Origin: Halobacillus alkaliphilus
Lineage (GTDB): Bacteria; Bacillota; Bacilli; Bacillales; Halobacillaceae
NCBI RefSeq assembly: GCF_900113125.1
Contig: NZ_FOOG01000005.1
Location: forward strand, 62,001-126,000
Length of the DNA: 64,000 nucleotides
Direction of reading: 5' to 3'
The notes below the pieces were generated by a model. It saw only the letters and a list, made by a program, of their open reading frames with translations, did not search any database and was not told the origin of the DNA. Both the position numbers and the translations under genes were made by a program. Shown here one piece after another: positions 8,217 through 17,337 of the stretch; the first letter of the stretch is position 1, and every line of letters starts with the position of its first letter.

Positions 8217-8426
8217 ATGATACAACCTGATGATAAAATCGCGACGCCCGGACAAGTAGTCAGTTTTGAGAGAAACGATATTACTTTCACGGGAAAAGTG
8301 ATTCCTAGTCAATGCCAGCGATCTGTAATTGTTGATCTAACGATTATGGACAATTTAGATGAAATTGATTTTGAATATGATAGAACGGTTGTAGCTCATA
8401 CCAACTATCGTATTATAGAAGAATAA
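8217..8426 (+). CDS. YkvS/DUF2187 family small protein
   Basis: A 69-residue protein with the family features I recall for YkvS-type proteins: a short beta-rich fold with GQVVSFERNDITFTGKV, then a conserved hydrophobic strand and an ending VVAHTNYRII. The function is unknown. The ATG at 8217 follows AGAAAGGG. It is monocistronic, with its own promoter and terminator. Confidence 0.7.
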   Translation: MIQPDDKIATPGQVVSFERNDITFTGKVIPSQCQRSVIVDLTIMDNLDEIDFEYDRTVVAHTNYRIIEE

Positions 8427-8436
8427 AAATATAACC

Positions 8437-8474
8437 AACCCTCTTCTGTGTTAAAACGCAGGAGAGGGTTTTTC
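8437..8474 (+). terminator. Terminator of the YkvS-like gene
   Basis: AACCCTCT pairs with AGAGGGTT and is followed by TTTT. Confidence 0.75.
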
Positions 8475-8476
8475 TA

Positions 8477-8485
8477 TGCTATAAT
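8477..8485 (+). promoter_or_regulatory. Extended -10 promoter of the 8523 gene
   Basis: TGCTATAAT, an extended -10 element, directly follows the preceding terminator and lies 38 bases before the ATG at 8523. Confidence 0.5.
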
Positions 8486-8522
8486 TTGTAAGAGAAAAGA
8501 GAGTGGAGGAAATTGATTCAAT

Positions 8523-9029
8523 ATGAAAAAAATTCTTTTGCTTTTCGTGGTAGTGATAATAGCAATAGGCGGATATTTTGGATATATGTTCTTCATTAAG
8601 TCTCATGATACAGCCGATGAGGAAGTTGATCAGTTAGCAGATGAAGCATACGAAATTTTCCTGCCAAATGATAGCGCTGAAGGACAGCAAATGAATCCAG
8701 CTGAACGAATTGAATCCTATGAAACTTCGTATGAACAGCTCATTCATGAAGCCGAAAGAAGAATGGATGAAATCGTTACAGAAGCTCAAAAAGAGTATGT
8801 GACTAAAAAGCAGAATGGTGAAGACATTTCCTTCAGTTATTTTTTCAGCAAATATAATTCAGCAGCTGATCGTCTGGAAGCGAGTACAGATGAGGGTTTT
8901 CAAACAATTCATGAAAGTGTCAAGGAAAACATCGGTGCAAAAAAAGCGACGGACTTAAAGGAAGAATTTAGGCAGACGAAGAAACAGTGGCGTGCGAACC
9001 TCTTAGCTGAAGTAAAGGGATCGTTCTGA
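8523..9029 (+). CDS. Membrane-anchored hypothetical protein
   Basis: I do not recognise this 168-residue protein. It has a strong N-terminal hydrophobic segment (residues 4-25) after MKK, with no cysteine for lipidation, so it is probably anchored with the rest outside. The remainder is acidic and mainly helical, rich in Glu, Gln and Lys, and could form a coiled coil. GGAGG lies 11 bases upstream of the ATG. No conserved catalytic motif is visible. Confidence 0.65.
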   Translation: MKKILLLFVVVIIAIGGYFGYMFFIKSHDTADEEVDQLADEAYEIFLPNDSAEGQQMNPAERIESYETSYEQLIHEAERRMDEIVTEAQKEYVTKKQNGEDISFSYFFSKYNSAADRLEASTDEGFQTIHESVKENIGAKKATDLKEEFRQTKKQWRANLLAEVKGSF

Positions 9030-9172
9030 GAAAAACATCGAATTTTGTAGTTCTCGTGTCTTATTTTACCTTTAAAGACTTTTCAAATTATAGAAATTTT
9101 ATTATATTATGAATACAGGGATAGGGTGATGTGCTAAACACTTCTTATAGAACACAGAGAGGGTGAAGTGGA

Positions 9173-9436
9173 TTGGCACAATTATCAAAACTATATTTAG
9201 ACAGAGAAGAATTACACATTTTAGGCCGTTATTGTGTACGGATTGATCGAACGATTGTGGTCGAGCCTTCCCGTCAGTTAACGGAAGATACATTTCAACG
9301 CATTATGGTGTCGAAACCGACGATTAGTAAAATCAGCATTCAAAATGAGGATGTTGTGCCCCTGATCGAGTATGATGGTCCATACACCTTCGAAAGAGTC
9401 TATGGCGTGCTCGTTTTTAAGCCTACGGGCTCTTAG
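9173..9436 (+). CDS. Hypothetical 87-residue protein
   Basis: An unrecognised small protein that starts at TTG 9173 behind GAGGGTGA. It is soluble, with alternating strand-like segments (CVRIDRTIVVEP, VYGVLVFKP) and no cysteine cluster or membrane segment. It is followed at once by a strong terminator, which supports transcription as a single gene. The function is unknown. Confidence 0.55.
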   Translation: MAQLSKLYLDREELHILGRYCVRIDRTIVVEPSRQLTEDTFQRIMVSKPTISKISIQNEDVVPLIEYDGPYTFERVYGVLVFKPTGS

Positions 9437-9454
9437 TACGTTTATGTTTTTAAG

Positions 9455-9486
9455 AAAAGGATCTCCAGTGAGGAGATCCTTTTTTA
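9455..9486 (+). terminator. Terminator of the 9173 gene
   Basis: GGATCTCC and GGAGATCC with loop AGTG are followed by a run of six T. Confidence 0.85.
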
Positions 9487-9504
9487 ATAGGAATAGTATA
9501 TTAT

Positions 9505-9533
9505 AAAAGCCCCGTTCGATGGCCGAACGGGGC
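9505..9533 (-). terminator. Terminator of the LCP gene at 9555
   Basis: A 10-bp perfect stem GCCCCGTTCG/CGAACGGGGC (9509-9518, 9524-9533) precedes TTTTAT on the minus strand. Confidence 0.8.
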
Positions 9534-9554
9534 GTTGATTTCAAAATATTCGCC

Positions 9555-10592
9555 TCAGTTAGATGATGATTCCTCTTGAGATGCTGAACTTGAAGCACCA
9601 GGCAAATCAAGTTCCTGCTTCAACTTGGTTTTTACTTCCTTTAAGCTTTCATCATTTGGAACAAAATAATAGAGTCCATTTTCCAGGCGTTTGTTTTCAC
9701 CTTCGATGGTAAATGATTTTACGTCCGAATTCTCGGAAGAAAAGGCTTTCTGTAATGCATAAATCTCTCTGGGCGATAGATTCGTGGTAATGTTCTTTCC
9801 GATAACATCCGCAATTTCACCGGCTTTAAAAATGGTGCCGGCAGAGATCGCTTCGTCAATTGCAGCTTGAATAAATTGGCGCTGCCGTTCTTCTCTGGGG
9901 TAAGTAAGGGCTGCTTCTCTTTTTCTCATTCTCACAAAAGCTAAAGCCTCTTCGCCATTCATCGCTGTCGGCCCTTCTTCAAACTCAATCTTTTTATTAT
10001 AATTCTGGCTGCTTCGTTCCCAAAAGCCTTCTTTTACATCTACGGTTACTCCGTTTAGTAAATTCACGACTTCAATGAATCCTTCAAAGTTAACTGTAGC
10101 AAATTTATCTATAGGAATGTCGAGATAGTTTTCCACGGTTTCTACAGCAAGTTTTTCAGATCCATAACCTGAAATTTCTCCGATTGAATAGGTGGCATTT
10201 AATTTATGCTTTCCTGAATATTTCTCACCAACTTTTTCTTCCGGGAGCGTAACCTCTGTATCTCTTGGAAGACTGGTCATGGTAATCTGATTTGTTTTGG
10301 GGTCCAGCGTCATCACAATTTGTGTGTCAGCCCGTCCTGCTGAACCATCTGTTGAATAGTCCTCTACACCCATTAATAGAATAGAGATCGGATCATTTCC
10401 GATGTTTACAGCTTCCTCGCGAAGGTCAGATTTCTCTCCTCTATCTAAAGCCTGAAACGATGCTGTATAGACCTGCGATACGTAATAAAACGTGCCTCCG
10501 GCAAGAACGGCCAGCATCAAAAGGAATACACTTATGCGTCTGATTTTCTTCTTTCTTTTTCTCTTTCGAATACGAACTTTTCTGGAATTCAT
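9555..10592 (-). CDS. LytR-CpsA-Psr (LCP) cell-wall polymer ligase
   Basis: A 345-residue LCP protein: a strongly basic cytoplasmic N-terminus (RKRKRKKK), one membrane segment (~residues 20-40), then an extracytoplasmic LCP domain with ILLMGVED, DTQIVMTLDP, SLPRDTEV, FVRMRKREA and the PREERQRQFI arginines that bind polyprenyl pyrophosphate. LCP enzymes transfer wall teichoic acids or other polymers from the lipid carrier to peptidoglycan. The ATG at 10592 follows GAGGTG. The C-terminus is Ser-rich. A second LCP gene lies at 17336-18355. It sits alone, so its polymer substrate is unknown. Confidence 0.88.
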   Translation of the reverse strand: MNSRKVRIRKRKRKKKIRRISVFLLMLAVLAGGTFYYVSQVYTASFQALDRGEKSDLREEAVNIGNDPISILLMGVEDYSTDGSAGRADTQIVMTLDPKTNQITMTSLPRDTEVTLPEEKVGEKYSGKHKLNATYSIGEISGYGSEKLAVETVENYLDIPIDKFATVNFEGFIEVVNLLNGVTVDVKEGFWERSSQNYNKKIEFEEGPTAMNGEEALAFVRMRKREAALTYPREERQRQFIQAAIDEAISAGTIFKAGEIADVIGKNITTNLSPREIYALQKAFSSENSDVKSFTIEGENKRLENGLYYFVPNDESLKEVKTKLKQELDLPGASSSASQEESSSN

Positions 10593-10833
10593 CGAACACA
10601 CCTCATTCTTCTAACCTCTCAAATTTATATTTTATCATATATGAAAACAACCCAAAGGCACACTTCTATCGTCCGACAATGTGTAAATTATTTGTCATAA
10701 TTAGTTATTTTATCCTGATACATTGGAATTAATTATCTAATTTTACAAAATTACAACATATTTTGGAGGCTGGATATTTTATACTGGAAGAGTATGGGCC
10801 AACAAGGCATAAATTACCAGGGAGGCGTTATCA

Positions 10834-13800
10834 GTGAAAAAAGTAGTTGCTGGATGTTTAGTAACGGTACTGACGTTAAGTTCTACAGCGATTCCGATGT
10901 CTGATGTTAAGGCAGCGGAAGCACCTGCAGACTTGTTTATTTCTGAATATGTGGAAGGGTCAAGTTATAATAAAGCACTTGAACTTTATAATGGCACTGG
11001 GAGTGCTATTGATTTATCGGGTTATACGCTAGAACGCTATTCCAATGGAGCCGTTGAGGCTACTGAAACTCAGGGACTCGAAGGGACATTAGCAAGCGGG
11101 GAGACTTTCGTCATTGCTTATAGCCAGGCAGCCCAGGAAATTCTAGACAAGGCAGACTTAACTGATGGTATTGTGAATTTCAATGGAAATGATCCGATCG
11201 TTTTGAAAAAAGAAGGAGAAATTATCGATTCATTTGGACAAATGGGTAATGATAACGATTTTGCTAACGACGTCACACTGGTTAGAAAAGCTTCCATAAC
11301 CTCTGGGGATACAGATCCAACGGACAGTTACGACGTTTCAGCCGAGTGGGACAGCTATGCCAAAGATACATTTGATTATCTAGGTTCTTATGAAGTTAAT
11401 GACACTCCAGACACTCCTGTCGAAACGGTATCTATTGCTGAGGCTCGTCAAAGTGAAAAAGGGTCGACTGTAAGTGTACAGGGAATTGCAACAGCAGCCT
11501 TTGTATCCGGAGGTCAAACTAACTTATACATACAAGACGAGTCAGCTGGCATCATCGTTCGAGCTCCAGGTATTACTGCACAAGTTGGGGATCAAGTCAC
11601 AGCTTCAGGAGAACTAGGTGATTTTCATGGAATGGAGCAGATACAATCCTCTTCAGCCTCTGTCGAAGTGACAGAAGAAGGAGCGGGCGTTCCTGAACCT
11701 GAACAAGTAACGGCATCTCAATTCTCTGCTGATCAAGGAGAAGCCATTGAGGGCGAGTTTGTAGAAGTGAATAATGTAGAAATCACCAATGTGAATGAAT
11801 ATGGAGATTTTACAGCGCAAGGCGCTGAAGGAACATTCTTAATCACCCCGGCTGATGAGAGTCTTCTTAAGGTGGGTGAGACATACGAGCAGATAAAAGG
11901 TGTTGTGAATTACAGCTACAGCAATTATAAGTTGGTTCCTCGTTCAAAATCTGATATTGTGCAAAAAGCATTCGCTGTTACAGCAAGTAAAGAATCCGGA
12001 TCTGTAATTACAGGGACAGAAATTACTCTTAGCGCCGCTGAGCCTGGCGTGACGATTCATTATACCACGGATGGAAGTGAGCCTACAGCTGAAAGCAAAG
12101 AATACACAGAACCGATTACGATTACGGAGGATACTACGATCAAAGCCGCAGCTGTCCGTGAAAATGGAGAAGTGAGTGAGGTTTCTACGTTTTCTTATAC
12201 GGCTCTAAAAGCTGCTGACTCCCTTGAAATCCATGATATACAGGGAGCTTCGCATACTTCTCCTTATGAAGGCGAAGTCGTAAAAAATGTTGAAGGTATA
12301 GTAACGAAGCTTGATGGCAGCAATGGATTTTACATGCAAAGTCTTAATCCAGATGAAGACATAGCAACGTCTGAGGGGATTTACGTCTACAAGCGTTCTT
12401 CTAATGTTGCTGTTGGTGATGTTGTAACGACTACCGGAGAAGTTACGGAGTGGCGCGAAGATGGATATTCAGATGCAAATGATCTGCTGACCACTCAGAT
12501 TAGTGCTTCCACTGTCAATGTGAAATCTACTGGAGCAGATATTCCAGATCCTGTTGTGATTGGAGAAGATCGTGAACAGCCTACAGAAAATATTGAAAAC
12601 GATGGATTAGAATCATTCGATCCGGCAGAAGACGGCATTGATTTCTATGAAAGTCTGGAAGGAATGTTCATTGAACTTCCAGAATCACAAGTATCCGGTC
12701 CGGTTAAATATGATGAGCTTCCAGTGTATGTAGAAACGAGCGAAGATCAATTGTTTACCCGTGCAGAGGGATTGCTTATTTCCCCGGACGACTACAATCC
12801 AGAACGCGTGCTGATCGATGTGGATGGAATAGATATTAACGCAAAAACAGGTGATTATTTTGATGAGTCTATCACCGGAGTAGTTAATTACGATTATAGC
12901 AACTACAAGATCCGTCCAACTGGAGAATTCCCGGAAATTAAAGACGGGGGCACTGAACAGGAATCTGCAGATTTGAAAGCTCTTAAGAAAAAAATGACAG
13001 TAGCGAGCTACAACGTCGAGAATTTCTCTGCAGACACATCTCCTGAAAAAGTTGAAAAGATTGCGGAATCTATTATTCAAAATCTAAATACCCCTGATGT
13101 TGTAGGTTTAATTGAAGTTCAAGATAATAATGGCCCGACTGATGATGGAACGGTAGAAGCGAATGAAAGTTACCAGAAGTTAATTGATGCAATCGCAGAA
13201 GCGGGCGGACCGAAGTATGAGTTCACAGACATTGCTCCCCAGGATAAAACGGACGGCGGGCAGCCGGGAGGGAACATACGCGTTGGATTCATTTACAACC
13301 CGGATCGCGTGACGCTGACCGACAAGCCAGATGGGGATGCGTTAACCGGTGTAGATGTGAACGAAGATGGTCTGACTTTGAACCCGGGCCGTGTAGATCC
13401 AACGAATGATGCCTTTTACGATTCTCGCAAACCATTAGCGGCTGAATTCGAATTTAATGGAGAAAAAGTGGTAGTAGTAGCTAATCACTTTAATTCTAAA
13501 GGTGGAGATGATGGATTGTTTGGCGCTGATCAGCCAGTGGAGCTCGGCAGTGAAGAGCAGCGAATCCAGCAAGCGACTGTAATCAACAACTTTGTTCAGA
13601 AAGTTGAAAATGAGATGGATGATTCTAATGTCGTCGTCCTTGGGGATTTAAATGACTTTCAGTTCTCCGCTCCGATTAATACACTGGAAGGTGACGTTTT
13701 AACCAACATGATCGAATCTCTTCCGACAGAAGAGCGGTACACCTATATTTATCAAGGAAATTCTCAAGTGCTCGACCACATTCTTGTGAGCAACAATCTT

Positions 13801-14109
13801 GCCAAGCAGACGAAAATACAGACGGTGAATATTAACTCTGACTTCTCAGAAGCTGATGGTCGTGCGAGTGACCACGACCCGGTACTAGCTCAGATCATGA
13901 TTAAAAATAATGGCAACAAAGACAAAGATCAAGGCAAAGGAAATGAAAACAAAAAGGATAATGACAAAGGCAGCGGCGATAAAGATCATAAAGACAAAGA
14001 TGATAAAGGTGAGAAAGACGAAAAACAGGAAAAAGAAGATAATTACACATGGGCTAAAAGCTGGATCTATAGTGTTTGGAATAAATACTTAAGCAGCTAT
14101 TTTAACTAA
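10834..14109 (+). CDS. Very large secreted LTD/OB/endonuclease-exonuclease-phosphatase protein
   Basis: A 1091-residue secreted nuclease-like protein, of the ExeM/NucH architecture. Order: signal peptide (1-~28), lamin-tail domain (~31-150, ISEYVEGSSYNKALELYN), OB-fold segment (~195-300), a chitobiase-type beta domain (~385-455, TIHYTTDGSEPT), further OB-like segments (~465-700), and an EEP nuclease domain (~725-1020) with VASYNVENF, VGLIEVQDN, VVVLGDLNDF and RASDHDPV, which carry the metal and catalytic residues. It ends in a Lys/Asp-rich low-complexity stretch (~1025-1070) and a final Trp/Tyr-rich segment with no LPXTG. The start is GTG with GGGAGG upstream. Probable role: degrading extracellular DNA for nutrients or biofilm turnover. 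Confidence 0.85.
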   Translation: MKKVVAGCLVTVLTLSSTAIPMSDVKAAEAPADLFISEYVEGSSYNKALELYNGTGSAIDLSGYTLERYSNGAVEATETQGLEGTLASGETFVIAYSQAAQEILDKADLTDGIVNFNGNDPIVLKKEGEIIDSFGQMGNDNDFANDVTLVRKASITSGDTDPTDSYDVSAEWDSYAKDTFDYLGSYEVNDTPDTPVETVSIAEARQSEKGSTVSVQGIATAAFVSGGQTNLYIQDESAGIIVRAPGITAQVGDQVTASGELGDFHGMEQIQSSSASVEVTEEGAGVPEPEQVTASQFSADQGEAIEGEFVEVNNVEITNVNEYGDFTAQGAEGTFLITPADESLLKVGETYEQIKGVVNYSYSNYKLVPRSKSDIVQKAFAVTASKESGSVITGTEITLSAAEPGVTIHYTTDGSEPTAESKEYTEPITITEDTTIKAAAVRENGEVSEVSTFSYTALKAADSLEIHDIQGASHTSPYEGEVVKNVEGIVTKLDGSNGFYMQSLNPDEDIATSEGIYVYKRSSNVAVGDVVTTTGEVTEWREDGYSDANDLLTTQISASTVNVKSTGADIPDPVVIGEDREQPTENIENDGLESFDPAEDGIDFYESLEGMFIELPESQVSGPVKYDELPVYVETSEDQLFTRAEGLLISPDDYNPERVLIDVDGIDINAKTGDYFDESITGVVNYDYSNYKIRPTGEFPEIKDGGTEQESADLKALKKKMTVASYNVENFSADTSPEKVEKIAESIIQNLNTPDVVGLIEVQDNNGPTDDGTVEANESYQKLIDAIAEAGGPKYEFTDIAPQDKTDGGQPGGNIRVGFIYNPDRVTLTDKPDGDALTGVDVNEDGLTLNPGRVDPTNDAFYDSRKPLAAEFEFNGEKVVVVANHFNSKGGDDGLFGADQPVELGSEEQRIQQATVINNFVQKVENEMDDSNVVVLGDLNDFQFSAPINTLEGDVLTNMIESLPTEERYTYIYQGNSQVLDHILVSNNLAKQTKIQTVNINSDFSEADGRASDHDPVLAQIMIKNNGNKDKDQGKGNENKKDNDKGSGDKDHKDKDDKGEKDEKQEKEDNYTWAKSWIYSVWNKYLSSYFN

Positions 14110-14113
14110 TTAA

Positions 14114-14150
14114 AAAAAGAAATCCCCGGACAACCCGGGGATTTCTTTTT
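14114..14150. terminator. Bidirectional terminator between convergent genes
   Basis: AAAGAAATCCCCGG and CCGGGGATTTCTTT form a long stem flanked by A and T runs, serving the nuclease gene and the permease gene, whose stop codon overlaps it. Confidence 0.9.
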
Positions 14151-15609
14151 AAATTTCTTCTTTTTCAAGAATGAGATAATTCATTTCTTTTTCTTCAATT
14201 TGGTTATATCGTTTGTAGTTAAAGATATAGAAAACAATTCCGATTACGATCCAAATACAGAGGGCAATATAAGATTCTTTGCCCAGTGAAGCTGGAGACC
14301 AAGGTAGAAGCAGTAACGCCAGGAATCCAATGGAGCTGAGCATTCCGATCAAGGAAAGTAACTTCCTTCCAGGGGATACTACGTCTGCATTGTTTTTAGA
14401 TGGTTGATTCGGGGACCATCGGTAAAATTTATAAGCCGTTGCTGTACAGAAAAAGTAAGCAATTGCTACGCCTGTAGAAGACATATCCACAACCCACAAT
14501 AAAGCCTGGCGTCCAAACCAAGGAGCAATCAGGCAAATAGCCATTGTGAACAAAATACCTACATAAGGCGTGTGATACTTGGAGTGCAGCTTCCGGAACA
14601 CGTTTGGTAAAATGCGTGCGCGGCCCATGGCGAAAGTTAATCGGCTTGATGAAATATAAAAGCCATTTAATCCTGTAAATATACCCATGGAAACAGCAAT
14701 TGCGATGATCAATACTCCAGCACGTCCGAGATAACTTTCAATGGCGTCGCCTGTGCCCCATACCGATTGTTCTGAATTGATCTGAGCAAGTAAATCCTGC
14801 CAGGGCATAGTGCTTGCGGTGATCAGGATCATGGCACTGTAGGCCAGCCCAGCAGCGAGTAAAGACCAAATAATTAAACCAAACGCTTTTTTGGGTTTAA
14901 AATCAAATTCTTCAGCTGCCTGAGGTATATTATCGAAACCAACATAAGCAAACGGTGCAAGCGCTAAAATTGTCAGAATCGAAGCAATCGCTGTCTGGTC
15001 CGGCTTGAAGGCCGGTGTAATGTTACTGAGCGATGGACCATCTGTAAATATAGCTCCAAGACCTAACAATGTAATTCCTAAAACCAATATCATACTAAAG
15101 ACAAATTGTGTTCTTCCAGAAAAACTGGCACCTTTAATATTTAAAATAGCAAATAAAATAAGGGCAATACTCGCAATCGCGATTTGAATGATGGATACTT
15201 CGTAACCAGCGACAACATAAAGGTTGCCTGTTCGAACGAAACCTGGAAACAGAAATTTAGCAAGCAGAGCGAGCGCCGAAGCATTCAGAGCAACGATACA
15301 TAAGTATCCAAGTGTTAAGAACCACCCTGCTAAGAAGGCAAATGTTCTCCCGAATCCAATGTAAGCATAAGCAAACTCTCCGCCTGTTACTGGAAATTTT
15401 TCTATTAAGAAACCATAACTTACTCCGATAATCATCATAAGAACAGCGCCAAGCAGAATTCCAAGCACAACTCCTATAGGACCTGCCTGCCCAATCCAGT
15501 CTGTCGGCAGTACAAAAGCTCCCCATCCTATAGCGGAGCCAAATGCAATCGCCCAAACCCAATGGGGTTTTAAGGATCTTTCTAATTTTTTCCTTTCATG
15601 TGTGGCCAT
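14149..15609 (-). CDS. APC-family amino acid permease
   Basis: A 486-residue polytopic protein with about 12 hydrophobic segments from residue 17 to 470. The first helix has the APC-type GSAIGWGAFVLPTDW unwinding region, followed by GGEFAYAYIGFG, and the sixth region reads FAYVGFDNIPQAAEEF, a hallmark of amino acid-polyamine-organocation transporters. The substrate cannot be told from sequence. The start is ATG at 15609. It is monocistronic, and no T-box leader or other obvious regulatory RNA was found upstream. Confidence 0.85.
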   Translation of the reverse strand: MATHERKKLERSLKPHWVWAIAFGSAIGWGAFVLPTDWIGQAGPIGVVLGILLGAVLMMIIGVSYGFLIEKFPVTGGEFAYAYIGFGRTFAFLAGWFLTLGYLCIVALNASALALLAKFLFPGFVRTGNLYVVAGYEVSIIQIAIASIALILFAILNIKGASFSGRTQFVFSMILVLGITLLGLGAIFTDGPSLSNITPAFKPDQTAIASILTILALAPFAYVGFDNIPQAAEEFDFKPKKAFGLIIWSLLAAGLAYSAMILITASTMPWQDLLAQINSEQSVWGTGDAIESYLGRAGVLIIAIAVSMGIFTGLNGFYISSSRLTFAMGRARILPNVFRKLHSKYHTPYVGILFTMAICLIAPWFGRQALLWVVDMSSTGVAIAYFFCTATAYKFYRWSPNQPSKNNADVVSPGRKLLSLIGMLSSIGFLALLLLPWSPASLGKESYIALCIWIVIGIVFYIFNYKRYNQIEEKEMNYLILEKEEI

Positions 15610-16147
15610 GTTGTAAGAAATCCTCCTAGTAAAATTGACATGCGTTACCTATTTTATGAATTCTTGAAGCATACTGCAAGGTAAAGCTGTACCTAACCAT
15701 GTATTTACTTTAGAGGAGCGACTTAAACCCTATTTTATATATAGAAGTAGGAAAGATGAATTATTTTTGTATAAGGCACCCAGTTGCATACATTTCTATC
15801 CGAAACACTGTTGGGTACGTGGTTATGTATTGAAGTAAAGAAGATTTACGAATATTTTACAAACAAAGACACAAAGGGAATTGCTGCTTAAAAGATAAAA
15901 AGACCGGCATGAAGGCAAGTGTAAGATCAACTTCCTTTGACAAAAGAGACTTTTTCGTGTTTGAAAATGTTAGAAATAGGCTAACAAATATTTAAAGAAA
16001 TATGTATATCTGATCAGAGGTTCTTGTGCTATAATCATCTAGAATTATTATGAGATAACAGTCACTCATTTATTCTAAAAAATATGGAAAAATTATTTCA
16101 GCTTATGTTGTTTGGGAGAGGACATACTAAACCTGAGGAGGGTCTTT
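15610..16147. other. 538-base divergent intergenic region
   Basis: No gene is supported here. It separates the divergent permease and tagO genes. The only clear signal is the extended -10 element at 16027-16035. Two segments share GTAC followed six bases later by ATGTATT (about 15691 and 15814), which may be chance. Confidence 0.4.
16027..16035 (+). promoter_or_regulatory. tagO: Extended -10 promoter of tagO
   Basis: TGCTATAAT is a perfect extended -10; transcription would give a leader of about 105 bases before the tagO start. Confidence 0.5.
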
Positions 16148-17194
16148 ATGGAGTATAAGGCCTTGTTGTTCTGTTTTATTGCTTCGTTATTAATAACACC
16201 TGTTGTTAAAAAAATTGCTGTTGCTATTGGAGCGACTGATCAGCCGAACCACAGAAAAGTTCATAAAGTAGTTATGCCCAGACTGGGTGGACTGGCTATT
16301 TATTTAAGCTTTGCAGGAGGACTATTGTTCTTTTTCCCCGAAAGTCGTTATACTTGGCCGGTGTTTATTGGTGCCAGTATCATCATTGCGACCGGTGTCC
16401 TGGATGATCTAAAGGAGCTTTCTGCAAAAGTAAAGCTTGGGGGCCAAATTGTAGCCGCGATTGTTGTGGTTATGGGAGGTGTACAAGTCGAGTACATTAA
16501 CCTCCCGTTCGGTGGTGAAATGGAATTTGGATATTTAAGCATACCAATCACCATATTATGGATTGTAGGAATAACCAATGCGATTAACTTGATCGACGGA
16601 CTCGATGGCCTGGCTGCAGGGGTTTCAGCAATTGCTTTACTGACGATCTCAGGTATGGCCATAACAATGGGAAATGTGTTTGTCGTATTTGCAGGGTTTA
16701 TGATGTTAGGAAGCACAATTGGTTTTCTTTTCTACAATTTCTATCCAGCCAAAATTTTCATGGGGGACACAGGGGCGTTGTTCCTCGGTTTTATGATCAG
16801 TGTGCTCTCACTTCTAGGCTTTAAAAATGTAACTCTATTCTCTTTCATTATTCCAGTAATTATTCTCGGTGTACCCATATCTGATACGCTGTTTGCCATT
16901 GTCCGCAGAGTGATTCAACGAAAGCCGCTGTCGGCACCTGATAAATCGCACCTACATCACTGTTTGATTAATTTGGGATACAGTCACCCAGAAACGGTAC
17001 TCATGATTTATGCTGTTAGTGCCCTGTTTAGTCTGGCAGCTGTTATCTTTTCTCAGGCAACAATGTTTGGAGCAATGTTTGTAATGGCAGCCCTTATTCT
17101 GATGATTGAATTAATCGTCGAGATGACCGGATTGATTGGGAAAGATTATAAACCAATCCTCAATATGATTCGTGATTACCGTACACGTAGGTAA
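16148..17194 (+). CDS. tagO: Undecaprenyl-phosphate N-acetylglucosaminyl-1-phosphate transferase
   Basis: A 348-residue integral membrane enzyme of the TagO/WecA/MraY family with about 10-11 membrane helices. Diagnostic segments are the substrate loop DQPNHRKVHK near the N-terminus, TGVLDDLKEL, NLIDGLDGLAAG and the cytoplasmic KSHLHHCLINLG histidine loop. It starts lipid-linked wall teichoic acid synthesis by moving GlcNAc-1-phosphate onto undecaprenyl phosphate. The ATG at 16148 is preferred because GAGGAGGG lies 5 bases upstream. It is convergent with an LCP gene, which uses the finished polymer. Its position near yvyE and degS matches B. subtilis. Confidence 0.93.
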   Translation: MEYKALLFCFIASLLITPVVKKIAVAIGATDQPNHRKVHKVVMPRLGGLAIYLSFAGGLLFFFPESRYTWPVFIGASIIIATGVLDDLKELSAKVKLGGQIVAAIVVVMGGVQVEYINLPFGGEMEFGYLSIPITILWIVGITNAINLIDGLDGLAAGVSAIALLTISGMAITMGNVFVVFAGFMMLGSTIGFLFYNFYPAKIFMGDTGALFLGFMISVLSLLGFKNVTLFSFIIPVIILGVPISDTLFAIVRRVIQRKPLSAPDKSHLHHCLINLGYSHPETVLMIYAVSALFSLAAVIFSQATMFGAMFVMAALILMIELIVEMTGLIGKDYKPILNMIRDYRTRR

Positions 17195-17200
17195 TTAGGA

Positions 17201-17240
17201 GACTCTACAGGGAAGGGGCACCTTCTCCGTAGAGTTTTTT
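17201..17240 (+). terminator. tagO: Terminator of tagO
   Basis: ACTCTAC pairs with GTAGAGT around an inner GGAAGG/CCTTCTCC stem, followed by seven T. Confidence 0.8.
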
Positions 17241-17303
17241 TCGCTATTCATAATTTTCGACAGTAACTGAATATTTCCCAGGAAATGTTCAGTCAAAAGA
17301 CAG

Positions 17304-17337
17304 CAAAAAAACTGCTTTATCGATAAAGCAGGTTTTT
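17304..17337 (-). terminator. Terminator of the LCP gene at 17336
   Basis: The 20-base palindrome at 17312-17331 is followed on the minus strand by a long T run. Confidence 0.8.

Noticed and set aside
12685-13080. 131-codon frame opposite the nuclease gene
   Set aside because: Antisense to a well supported gene, no start signals and no recognisable domain.
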